DNA of 64,000 nucleotides from Hymenobacter fodinae. Its GTDB lineage: Bacteria > Bacteroidota > Bacteroidia > Cytophagales > Hymenobacteraceae. The stretch is from the NCBI RefSeq assembly GCF_004745825.1, contig NZ_SRLA01000001.1:558001-622000 (forward strand), given 5' to 3'. Below, piece by piece: positions 1-7,357 of the stretch. Under the pieces are notes generated by a model. That model did no database searches and was not told where the DNA came from. It saw only the letters and a list, made by a program, of their open reading frames with translations. The stretch's first letter is position 1. Each line of letters opens with the position of its first letter. Made by a program: the position numbers and the translations under genes.

Positions 1-120
1 GAAGACCTGCAAGCCGTGAGCTTCTATAGCTGGCTGCGTGCCCGCTCCATGGGTCGCCCTTATTATGAGGTGCTGCTAGAAATTGCTACTGCCTCAGAGC
101 CAATATCCGCCCTCACGTAA
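1..120 (+). CDS. C-terminal end of an unknown protein (partial, cut by window edge)
   Basis: The first frame is open from base 1 to a TAA at 118-120, giving a 39-residue tail that contains SFYSWLRARSMGRPYYEVLL. I do not recognise the family. A strong 15-bp inverted repeat follows directly (126-157), as expected for the true end of a gene. The start lies outside the window. Confidence 0.6.
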   Translation, partial: EDLQAVSFYSWLRARSMGRPYYEVLLEIATASEPISALT

Positions 121-125
121 CGCAA

Positions 126-157
126 AACGGCTGCTTCTGGTACCAGAAGCAGCCGTT
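126..157. terminator. Bidirectional terminator hairpin
   Basis: Arms of 15 bp (126-140 and 143-157) pair perfectly around a 2-base centre. The hairpin lies between two convergent genes (end of the partial gene at 120, end of the minus-strand lipoprotein at 191), so it can serve both. Confidence 0.7.
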
Positions 158-168
158 GGCTTTATCAT

Positions 169-184
169 ACTGGCCTAGGCCAGT
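169..184. repeat. 16-bp palindrome made of two copies of the iterated 10-mer
   Basis: ACTGGCCTAGGCCAGT is a perfect palindrome formed by two overlapping opposite copies of CTAGGCCAGT. It is one of about 48 sites of the window-wide iterated motif CTAGGCCA[C/G]T, described in the findings. It lies just downstream of the lipoprotein gene at 191-553. Confidence 0.7.
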
Positions 185-190
185 GCGTAA

Positions 191-553
191 TTAGTTTTTG
201 CGGGTAGCAGCATTGATTTCTGCTTTGGCGTCGCCAGCGGCTTTGTCGGCGGCAGCTTCCGTTTTGGCAGCAGCTTCTTTGGTTTCAGCGGCAGCTTTGT
301 CGGCAGCGGCTTCGGTGTTGGCGGCAGCTTTCTCAGCAGTGTTTTCTACAGCCTGGCCAGCGTTTTCAACGGCGTTATCGGTCTCAACGGCTGCGTTGTT
401 GGCTTCGGCAGCGGCAGCGTCGCCAGCATTTTCGGCAGCAGCCTCGGTGTTAGCGGCAGCGGCGTCGGCGTTTTCTTTGCCTTCCTGGGTGCAGGAAGCA
501 GCGGCGAAAGCAACGGCCGAAGCCAGGAACAGAGATTTGATGGAGAATTTCAT
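191..553 (-). CDS. Ala-rich small lipoprotein
   Basis: This 120-residue protein starts MKFSIKSLFLASAVAFAAASC, a lipoprotein signal peptide with a Cys at about residue 20, so it should be lipidated and held in the envelope. The mature part is almost entirely Ala, Glu, Asn, Lys, Asp and Thr in degenerate repeats (such as NTEAAAE and DKAAAETKEAAA), predicting a long amphipathic helix. Such low-complexity lipoproteins are common in Hymenobacter-like genomes and have no assigned function. The opposite strand also carries a long open frame, but that frame only mirrors the GC-rich Ala codons. Confidence 0.75.
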   Translation of the reverse strand: MKFSIKSLFLASAVAFAAASCTQEGKENADAAAANTEAAAENAGDAAAAEANNAAVETDNAVENAGQAVENTAEKAAANTEAAADKAAAETKEAAAKTEAAADKAAGDAKAEINAATRKN

Positions 554-657
554 GGTACTTGTGGTTAACTGATGGTTGTGTAAGCACGACAGTACGCGCT
601 GTTGTTGAGCTTAATCAGTTACCTGCTAAAAAGTAACCCACCCGAAAGTGGTAATTC

Positions 658-1236
658 TTGCTACGGGTCCGACAACGTCTGACCGGCCGCCTCCGTAGCG
701 GTGCCAGTGGCCTAGACACTGCGTATGGGCCTTTTGTTTGTTTCTGTGTTTACCCGTTGCCGTTGCGTTACTCTAGCTTTATTTGTTCCATCCGGGCCCG
801 TGGCTATCTGCTGCTAATAGTCTGCTTCGCCCTCAGCACTGGTCTAGCAAAAGCGCAAGTCCACGACGGCTTTCAGCGGCGCGATGGTAGCATGTACGTG
901 GTGCGCAACGGCGAGGCCCGCCCCATGACCCGCGACGTCCGGCTACCCAACGGAAACCTCATCACGCGCGACGGATTTGTGGTGGAACGCAGTGGCAAGC
1001 GCACCGAGCTAGCCGATGGCGCAGGATGCACGCTGCTAGGCCAGCCTACCAACGTGACAACCCAGGCCGACGGACGACTGGCGTTGGCGACGGGCCGGGC
1101 GAGTCAGCCCGCGGCCGGCCCACCCGAGGAGGCACTCCTGACGCAGTTTCAGCGGTGGTTTAACGGGCCTGGGCGCGGCAAAGCCAAGGGCCACCATAAG
1201 AAGCCAGGCAAGCACAAACACAAACGAGACGATTAG
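658..1236 (+). CDS. Secreted DUF6799-like protein, start uncertain
   Basis: A signal-peptide-like stretch (GYLLLIVCFALSTGLAKAQ) is followed by a compact domain with DGFQRRDGSMYVVRNGEA and a second turn, LPNGNLITRDGFVVERSGKR. This resembles the DUF6799 repeat seen in Hymenobacter relatives. The C-terminal part is Lys/His-rich and basic. The frame has no ATG in front of the signal peptide. The longest form begins at a TTG at 658, and a later TTG near the signal peptide is just as possible. The function is unknown. Confidence 0.6.
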   Translation: MLRVRQRLTGRLRSGASGLDTAYGPFVCFCVYPLPLRYSSFICSIRARGYLLLIVCFALSTGLAKAQVHDGFQRRDGSMYVVRNGEARPMTRDVRLPNGNLITRDGFVVERSGKRTELADGAGCTLLGQPTNVTTQADGRLALATGRASQPAAGPPEEALLTQFQRWFNGPGRGKAKGHHKKPGKHKHKRDD

Positions 1237-1262
1237 TAAGCCCGGGGTGGCCTAGCGCCAAG

Positions 1263-3206
1263 CTAGTCTTTTACCTCTTCACCTTTGCGGTTGATATAAA
1301 ACGTACGGCCGTCCTGCTGTACGCGGGCTCGGTCTTGGTCATCAAAATCAGAAGCGTGCGTGTAGCGGCCAAAGGGTGCGATACCTTCGGTGGTGTCGGC
1401 TAGGTAGTCGGAGCTGATGAAGGTAAACCGGCCACCGGTTTTCACGCGTGCCAAGCCCTTCTGAAAGGAGTAAGCCTCCTGAAAAACTACGGGCTCGGTG
1501 GTCGGAGCATCAGGGCCGGTGATGTAAAACCAGCCGCGGTAGTCGAGTACCGCCGCGCGGCCCTCAGCAAAGTCGTGGGCGCTGTAATAATACGCTCCAA
1601 ACTCCTCCCCCTTCTCATCCAGAAAGGTGTAGAGCTTACCAATACGGGCGCGGGCATAGCCACCAGCATACGGGTAAAGGGCGGCGTAAGCGGGCTTTAC
1701 TACCTCTTTTCCCGCATCATCCACAAACCCTTTCACCCCTGCCTGCTCTACTACTGCCCGTCCATCCTTAAATTCCCCGATGGAGGCGTACGTAGCGGGT
1801 AGCAGCGTGTCGCCGCTGGCAGAAAGCAAGCCCCAGCGGTTGCCTTCGCGGAAGGGCGTGGGCGCAGCGGTAGTAGAGCTGCGCAAAGCCCACCAGCCCA
1901 ACGCCAGCACCGCCGCACCTACGGCCAGGCTCCGCCGCGGATATCGGCGCGTGTAGGTGCGTGCTTGCTGATACCGGGGCTTCCACTGGGCTAGGCCTGC
2001 CTCTAGCAGGTTTTGAGCCGCCTGGGTAGAGCGTCCAAATTGCGGAACCTTCGGCCAGGTAGGGCCAGAAGCCGCCGGATTGACCTGTGCCGAAGGAGGG
2101 GGAGCCGAGGCAGGCGCTCCTCCGCTACCCGCTGAAAGCTGCCGAATCAGCGCCTCCAGTTGCTGTATTTTCTGCTCCAGCTCCTGCGTGCGCGCCGCCG
2201 ACTGCGCTTGGTAGGTTTGCATAGTAGCCTCAATGCTCGCCTTTTCCTGGTTTTCTGCCGCTAGTCGCGAGGCCAAGGAGGCGGCCTCAGGGGCTGCCGG
2301 CGAGGCGGCGGCCAACTCTTCGCGCAGCTTCGCAATGCTCCGCTCCCGTTCGGCTTCTCGCTTTTCCAGGGCCTGCAACTGGGCGTTTACATCGGCTTGC
2401 AGGCTGGCGCGCAGCTCTTCTAGCTGGGCTTTTTCCTGATTGCGAATTGCCACCAAGTCAATTTCATAGCCAGAGTCAGTGCGGTCTAGTTCGCTCAAGT
2501 CTTCGGCCCCCAGCCACCGCCAAAGTTTGCCCGCCTTCTGGCGCAATAGCTCCGTGGGGCTGGTCTGGGATGGGGAAGCTGGGGCTGGCTGCTCCGGCTC
2601 GGGTTGTGGCTGCACAGGTGTCAGGCCCAGATGCGCCGTGAGCAGTTGCAGGTCGGCGGGAGTCAGGTCAATTTCTGGCGACGCCAGTTGGGCTACGCGG
2701 CGCGTAAAGCGGGTGGGGTCGGGGAGGAGATGAAACGCAGATGCGGCGGGCACCGAGCTCATGCGCTCCTCCACCTCGGGCCCAAAGCGTACCGGCTCCG
2801 CAAACAGCACTAGGCCACTAATAAAGTTAAGGTTGGCCGCTTCCGAGGGCAGTAAGTCGGCCAGCCACCCCGCCAGCGCCTCTCGCTGCACCTGAAACTG
2901 CTGGAAGGGGTTTTCCAAGTCGGGGGTATTGCCAAACGGAACGCCATCGAGAAGCCAAGCCCCCGCCCGAAAATCAGGAATGCTCAGTAGGCCACCCCTG
3001 GGCACCAGCAACAGCACGGTAATACTGCGGGGCCGCACCACTACCGCATCGAGCTCGATGGAAGCTGTGCCCGTCGGCAAGGAGAAGTTGCTCAGCAGCA
3101 ACGTGTCGGGCGCCTGCGCGTCAGCGGCTAGTGCGGCCAGCACGGCCTCGTACTGGCCTTGGCGTACGGCGTCGGGGAAGGGAGTAGGTTGGTAGGTGTG
3201 CAGCAT
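1263..3206 (-). CDS. NERD-like, coiled-coil, single-TM protein with WG repeats
   Basis: About 647 residues from the ATG at 3206; a longer frame reaches 3302, but MLHTYQPTPFPDAVRQG looks like the natural start. The N-terminal ~180 residues (DTLLLSNFSLPTGTASIELD then AVVVRPRSITVLLLV) resemble the nuclease-related NERD fold. A Glu/Gln/Ala-rich coiled coil lies in the middle, then a membrane segment (SLAVGAAVLALGWWALRSS), then WG repeats (NRWGLLSASGDTLLPATY, KGFVDDAGKEVVKPAY). WG repeats are beta modules found in envelope proteins. The nuclease-like part would be cytoplasmic and the WG part outside. Whether the NERD domain is active is unknown. Confidence 0.75.
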   Translation of the reverse strand: MLHTYQPTPFPDAVRQGQYEAVLAALAADAQAPDTLLLSNFSLPTGTASIELDAVVVRPRSITVLLLVPRGGLLSIPDFRAGAWLLDGVPFGNTPDLENPFQQFQVQREALAGWLADLLPSEAANLNFISGLVLFAEPVRFGPEVEERMSSVPAASAFHLLPDPTRFTRRVAQLASPEIDLTPADLQLLTAHLGLTPVQPQPEPEQPAPASPSQTSPTELLRQKAGKLWRWLGAEDLSELDRTDSGYEIDLVAIRNQEKAQLEELRASLQADVNAQLQALEKREAERERSIAKLREELAAASPAAPEAASLASRLAAENQEKASIEATMQTYQAQSAARTQELEQKIQQLEALIRQLSAGSGGAPASAPPPSAQVNPAASGPTWPKVPQFGRSTQAAQNLLEAGLAQWKPRYQQARTYTRRYPRRSLAVGAAVLALGWWALRSSTTAAPTPFREGNRWGLLSASGDTLLPATYASIGEFKDGRAVVEQAGVKGFVDDAGKEVVKPAYAALYPYAGGYARARIGKLYTFLDEKGEEFGAYYYSAHDFAEGRAAVLDYRGWFYITGPDAPTTEPVVFQEAYSFQKGLARVKTGGRFTFISSDYLADTTEGIAPFGRYTHASDFDDQDRARVQQDGRTFYINRKGEEVKD

Positions 3207-3346
3207 ACAGGAAGCGGGCTTGCCTCCGCAGCCTGACCTGGCCCAGGGTGTGCCAGTGGGCACTTGGTAGGAGGGGAGGTCAACTTTTCTGCGGTTGGGC
3301 AAGTATAGCCCTTTACGCTCTCCCGCTCATTTGTTTTCTACTCTCC

Positions 3347-3748
3347 ATGGATTCTACTGCCTCCACTCCGCAATCTACCCCAACGCCCACTATTCCGCTC
3401 GACGTTACCGATCAGCAAAACAGCGCGTTGCTGGAAGATACCCTAAATCTGCTCAACGACGGCGCCCCGAAAAAAGGTGACAAGCACGGTCTGGCTGAAA
3501 TTGACCGCTGGGAAGAAGTGCTGCGCGCCTCCGAACGCCCCGGTCTTGCCAAAATCATTCAGGAGCTGAGCACGTTGCGTGAGCAGCTAAACGCTTCTGA
3601 TACGGATCCGCACGAGTTGGCCGAAACTCTCGCCACGCTGGGCGCCGAAACCAATAAGGTAGCCGATGAAACCTCGGACAACTACAGCGCCCCGCTCAAC
3701 CAGCTTGGTAAGCTCTTGATTAAGGTTAGCAACGTGCTTTCACGGTAG
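3347..3748 (+). CDS. Hypothetical helical protein
   Basis: This 133-residue acidic protein begins MDSTASTPQSTPTPTIPLD and is helical after a Thr/Pro-rich leader. It has no signal peptide and no recognised motif. I chose the ATG at 3347; the frame runs further upstream but without a plausible protein sequence. It is divergent from the NERD-like gene and is followed by a clear terminator. The function is unknown. Confidence 0.65.
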   Translation: MDSTASTPQSTPTPTIPLDVTDQQNSALLEDTLNLLNDGAPKKGDKHGLAEIDRWEEVLRASERPGLAKIIQELSTLREQLNASDTDPHELAETLATLGAETNKVADETSDNYSAPLNQLGKLLIKVSNVLSR

Positions 3749-3773
3749 CAATCTTCATTTTTCAACATAAAAG

Positions 3774-3803
3774 AAGCCCCGGCCAATCAAGGTCGGGGCT
3801 TTT
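3774..3803 (+). terminator. Rho-independent terminator
   Basis: A GC-rich stem (AGCCCCGGCC paired with GGTCGGGGCT) is followed by TTTT, 26 bases after the stop of the gene ending at 3748. Confidence 0.65.
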
Positions 3804-3886
3804 GTTGTTGGAGCATCTGAGTGGGGTGGCCTAGCATAGCCGCATCAATTTTCTTTGGTTGCTAGGCCTAGGCCGAGGTCACCCCG

Positions 3887-3894
3887 TAGCTTTG
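3887..3894 (+). promoter_or_regulatory. Candidate Bacteroidota -7 element
   Basis: TAGCTTTG matches the TAnnTTTG consensus and lies 25 bases before the ATG at 3919. A -33 TTTG is present but too far upstream for normal spacing, so this is tentative. Confidence 0.35.
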
Positions 3895-3918
3895 CACTTT
3901 CGTTTGCCTCCGTTAATT

Positions 3919-4932
3919 ATGTCTGAGTACCCGTTTTCCGCCGCCGATTTAACGCTTTACGATCCGTTTGAAGGCATGCGCTTTAGCGCCCATCACTGCT
4001 TTCTGTGCGGAGCTCCCACCACGCCCCCCACGGACTCAGTGCCGGTATTTGCGGAGTGGCTGATGGAGCGTTATAACCTAGCGGAGCGGCCCATTAAGCT
4101 GCTTGACCTCAGTATTGTAAATTATCAGGATCTGCGCATCGCCTGCTGCCCGCGTTGCCGCACGCAGCACGTAGAGCCACTGGAAGCACGGGTTGAGCAA
4201 GCCGCCCAAGAGGGCATAAGTGGCCTACGCCGCCTCGACGAGCAGAGTCTGTTCCTGTGGTTGGGGAAAATGTTCTACGGTATTCTGATTACAGAGCTGC
4301 TCAATGAGCTAAACCCCTTGGCTAAGCCACAGTATCCGTTGGCGGAAAATGCCCAAATGCTTCGGCGGTTTCAGGCATTCTTTCAGCCCTTACAGGCGTT
4401 GCGCGTGCCCATGGAATACGATGATTTTGTGCCGGGCTCCATCTTTATTCTGGAGACTGACCCCACCGAGGATACCATGGCCTTTGAATACGATGATGAT
4501 CTGAGTACCATTGCCTTCAGTATTAAGCTCGACAATACGGTGCTAATGGCATGCTTGGTCGACAATGGCATAATTGCCCAAGCCATGCGACGTGTGTACC
4601 AAGATGCTCACCGGCCTCTGCACCCCGTGCAAATTGCTGAGTTTAAGGCCCGGGTATACTATGCGGCGTACCTGCTCAACGTAATACCAGACTATTACAC
4701 GCGTTCCGTGCAGCCTGGTGACACAGAAGTAGTGATGGACACGTTTATCGACGACGTAACGGCCACGGTGTTTAATCCGTGGGAGAATTCCGCGTATGCG
4801 CAGTCGTTGTTGGAGATGTGGAAGCGGTGGCAAATACCGCTCGAAGAAATTACGCTCGACCCCGAGCAGCCGCTTTCTTACCTGTATGATGCGGAAGGCC
4901 AGCCGCAGGTGCTCAAGCACTTAGTCAGGTAG
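3919..4932 (+). CDS. Unknown protein with N-terminal zinc-ribbon-like cysteines
   Basis: A 337-residue protein from the ATG at 3919 (MSEYPFSAADL). Two Cys pairs near the N-terminus, CFLCGAP and CCPRC, could bind a zinc ion. The remainder is a mixed alpha/beta sequence without a signal peptide or membrane segment. The pattern (Cys pairs followed by a long domain rich in aromatic and acidic residues) resembles uncharacterised Cytophagales proteins. No catalytic motif was recognised. Confidence 0.7.
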   Translation: MSEYPFSAADLTLYDPFEGMRFSAHHCFLCGAPTTPPTDSVPVFAEWLMERYNLAERPIKLLDLSIVNYQDLRIACCPRCRTQHVEPLEARVEQAAQEGISGLRRLDEQSLFLWLGKMFYGILITELLNELNPLAKPQYPLAENAQMLRRFQAFFQPLQALRVPMEYDDFVPGSIFILETDPTEDTMAFEYDDDLSTIAFSIKLDNTVLMACLVDNGIIAQAMRRVYQDAHRPLHPVQIAEFKARVYYAAYLLNVIPDYYTRSVQPGDTEVVMDTFIDDVTATVFNPWENSAYAQSLLEMWKRWQIPLEEITLDPEQPLSYLYDAEGQPQVLKHLVR

Positions 4933-4961
4933 AGGCAGCAGAAAAACTGGCCTAGTTGTAG

Positions 4962-5489
4962 TTACCCCGCCAGCCAGGTAGAGTCTACGGCGGGTAGTTT
5001 GCTGAGCTTGATGCTTGGCCAGCGGCCCTCTAGGCCACCTTTTTTGCACTCCCGCTCATTCACCAGCACGTCCACGCAGTGGCGGTGGCGGCGGTTCATG
5101 GTGTCGTGAATGATGTAAACGCCGTCAAGGTCGTCGGAAATACCGCGTACGCGCACTTTGTCGCCGTAGCTGAAAGGGCCACCCCACTTCTCAAGTAGGT
5201 CGCGGGATACGGCTAGCCAGCGCGTTTTGCTGGAGTGCCGCGTAGGAATGATGGAGCCGTCGGCGGTTTCCATCGGGTTGTCGTCGGTCTGGCTTTTTTC
5301 GGGCCAGTAAGTTGTAGCCGTAACGGTGTACGATAGGGTCTTAGGCGCCTTTTTTAAGGGCATCACCGGTAGCGCAACGGCTACTGGGCGGGGGCTCAGG
5401 CTAGCAACGGTTGAAGGAAGCGCAAGAGCAGAGGCAGAAATAGTACGGGGAGGGAATAGGAAGGTCAGTAGGAATAACGCAATGGACAT
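4962..5489 (-). CDS. Secreted 3D/RlpA-like double-psi beta-barrel protein
   Basis: This 175-residue protein has an N-terminal signal sequence (MSIALFLLTFLFPPRTISAS). The mature part has the 3D-domain pattern: TVTATTYWPE at the start, GDKVRVRGI in the middle and DGVYIIHDTMNRRHRHCVD near the end, with Asp residues in the barrel. The fold is shared with RlpA and MltA-type cell-wall enzymes, so a peptidoglycan-related role is likely. Catalytic activity cannot be confirmed. The neighbours give no further clue. Confidence 0.75.
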   Translation of the reverse strand: MSIALFLLTFLFPPRTISASALALPSTVASLSPRPVAVALPVMPLKKAPKTLSYTVTATTYWPEKSQTDDNPMETADGSIIPTRHSSKTRWLAVSRDLLEKWGGPFSYGDKVRVRGISDDLDGVYIIHDTMNRRHRHCVDVLVNERECKKGGLEGRWPSIKLSKLPAVDSTWLAG

Positions 5490-5569
5490 GGTGTGTGGGT
5501 TCGTAAACTCTCGCTTTGTCCGGAGAGGATGGACAGCCGGCCCGACTCGGCTAGTGGGAAGAGCATAAC

Positions 5570-5953
5570 CAAATTTTTAGAAAATAAGGTCGCTCCTGTG
5601 TATCAAAGACAGCGGCGTATACCGCAAATCAGCTTGTGAAAGGAATAATTAGCGTATTAAAATAGATAATTATGATAATTTATTGCACTAAAAATATGGA
5701 TTTGAATAAGAGGGGTCAAAGGTACAGCTTTTTTCTAAACCGCTAAAAAAGCTGTCTTTGGCCGTTGTGCCCCTTGATTAGTATATAGAAGGGTAGAGAT
5801 ATGTAAGGTGAGGCAACGCGCTTACGGAGCTCTCAGAGGAAAGGTTACGAGGCGCAGCCAAGACAAACTAGCAGTATCAAGCTTCGTAAGTGAGGATGTG
5901 AGTGGTAACCTGCCGAGGCCACCTTTAACCCCATCGACCTAACTTCTGTTTTC
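5570..5953. other. AT-rich intergenic region
   Basis: No gene was recognised. The region separates the minus-strand gene starting at 5489 from the lipoprotein at 5954 and must hold both promoters. Its one clear structure is the hairpin at 5717-5760. I could not place a convincing -33/-7 pair. Confidence 0.5.
5717..5760. promoter_or_regulatory. A/T-rich hairpin upstream of the lipoprotein gene
   Basis: ACAGCTTTTTT (5724-5734) pairs with AAAAAAGCTGT (5745-5755), and the flanking CAAAG/CTTTG extends the stem. It could be a weak terminator or an operator. It lies about 200 bases before the next gene. Confidence 0.35.
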
Positions 5954-7147
5954 ATGACACAACTTTCTGCCGTTAGTTTAGGCTCTAAAGTCCTGCTAAG
6001 TGCCGGGTTAGTAGCCACAGGCCTACTAGCCGCCTGCTCATCGCCAACCTCTAACAATGAGCAGGCCAGTACCTCCTCCTCTGATACCACGGCTACCGCC
6101 GCCCCCGTAGCTCCCGCCAACTCTCCCTTGCAAGTAGTGGCGCAGTTTCGGGAGCCTCAGATTGTGGGTGTGGCAGTGCTACCCGATGGACGGGTATTCG
6201 GAGACTTCCCACGCTGGGACAATAACCCAGTGGCCCCCATTGCTGAAATTGGGACGGATGGCTCCGTGAAGCCTTACCCGGATGCCACGTGGTGCCAGTG
6301 GAACGAAACCGTTAAAAACGAACCCCAGAAGCACTGGATATGCCCGCAGAGTGTGTATGCCGACCGGAGCGGCATGCTGTGGGTGCTTGACCCCGCCTCA
6401 CCTGGCATTAAGGGTACGGTAGTGGGCGGACCTAAACTTGTGAAGATTGACCCTAAGACCAACCAGGTAACGCAAAACATTAGCATTCCCGAAAGCGTGG
6501 CCTCCCGCAAGTCGTACCTCAACGACGTTCGGATTGACACCCAGAACAACTATGCTTACATCACGGAGTCGGGAGTGGGTAGTCTGGTGGTAGTTGACTT
6601 GAAAACCAGCAAAGCGCGTAAGCTTCTGGCCACGCACCCCTCTATGATGGGCGATACCACGCTCAACATCAAGGCCGACGGCCATGAGATGATTGATGCC
6701 TCGGGCAAGCGGGCCCGCTTCAACTCTGATGGCATAGCCCTTAGTCAAGATAACCAATACCTCTACTGGAAGCCGCTGACCAGTTACAAGCTTTTCCGCA
6801 TTAAAACGGAAGCCCTGCGCAATCCAGCGCTGTCTGATGCTCAACTGGCTCAGCAGATTGAAGACCTGGGTAAGGTACCAGCCTCTGATGGTATGGAAAT
6901 AGACGCCAAAAACAACCTGTACCTAACGGCCTTTGAAGACCATTCTATCAAGCGCCGCACCCCAGATGGTAAGATTGAAACAGTGGTGCAAGATCCACGC
7001 CTAGAGTGGCCGGATACGTTTGCATTTACCGCCGATGGTGCCGTGTACGTAACAAACTCTGCCATCCATAAAACGCCCACTTGGAATAAGGGCGTAGGCA
7101 AGCAGGACCAACCCTATCACATCTTCAAAATGCAGCTGCCAAAGTAG
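5954..7147 (+). CDS. Lipoprotein of the major royal jelly/yellow (L-dopachrome tautomerase-related) family
   Basis: A 397-residue protein with a lipoprotein signal (VATGLLAACSS) and a six-bladed propeller-like body. Signature stretches include FGDFPRWDN, YITESGVGSLVVVDL, SDGIALSQDNQYLYWKPL, ASDGMEIDAKNNLYLTAFED and WPDTFAFTADGAVYVTNS. These match bacterial members of the MRJP/yellow family, which are often annotated as SMP-30-like. It should be anchored in the envelope. The substrate is unknown. The gene stands alone and is followed by a terminator. Confidence 0.85.
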   Translation: MTQLSAVSLGSKVLLSAGLVATGLLAACSSPTSNNEQASTSSSDTTATAAPVAPANSPLQVVAQFREPQIVGVAVLPDGRVFGDFPRWDNNPVAPIAEIGTDGSVKPYPDATWCQWNETVKNEPQKHWICPQSVYADRSGMLWVLDPASPGIKGTVVGGPKLVKIDPKTNQVTQNISIPESVASRKSYLNDVRIDTQNNYAYITESGVGSLVVVDLKTSKARKLLATHPSMMGDTTLNIKADGHEMIDASGKRARFNSDGIALSQDNQYLYWKPLTSYKLFRIKTEALRNPALSDAQLAQQIEDLGKVPASDGMEIDAKNNLYLTAFEDHSIKRRTPDGKIETVVQDPRLEWPDTFAFTADGAVYVTNSAIHKTPTWNKGVGKQDQPYHIFKMQLPK

Positions 7148-7171
7148 TCTAGGCCTGTTTTTATTACGTAG

Positions 7172-7201
7172 AAGCCTTTCCTGTGAACAGGAAAGGCTTT
7201 T
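7172..7201 (+). terminator. Rho-independent terminator
   Basis: A 13-bp perfect stem (7172-7184 with 7187-7199) ends in TTTT, 25 bases after the stop at 7147. Confidence 0.7.
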
Positions 7202-7323
7202 GTGTATAAATCAGTAGATTGGCTTTCGGAATCATCGCAGGTATTAGTCGATGAATCATTTTGTTGATTCACAGGTTTATTTGCGTATGCGAATATAAGT
7301 TTTCGCTTTCTAGTCAGAGGTTT

Positions 7324-7331
7324 TACCTTTA
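7324..7331 (+). promoter_or_regulatory. Candidate -7 element of sucA
   Basis: TACCTTTA is close to the Bacteroidota consensus TAnnTTTG and lies 26 bases before the sucA ATG at 7358, in an AT-rich stretch following a run of TTTTCG. No clear -33 box is visible. Confidence 0.35.
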
Positions 7332-7357
7332 CCCCCGACCACACCAGCTCCCACCGC

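Noticed and set aside
198..572. 124-residue plus-strand frame opposite the Ala-rich lipoprotein
   Set aside because: It is the complement of Ala codons, and the minus-strand protein has a proper lipoprotein signal.
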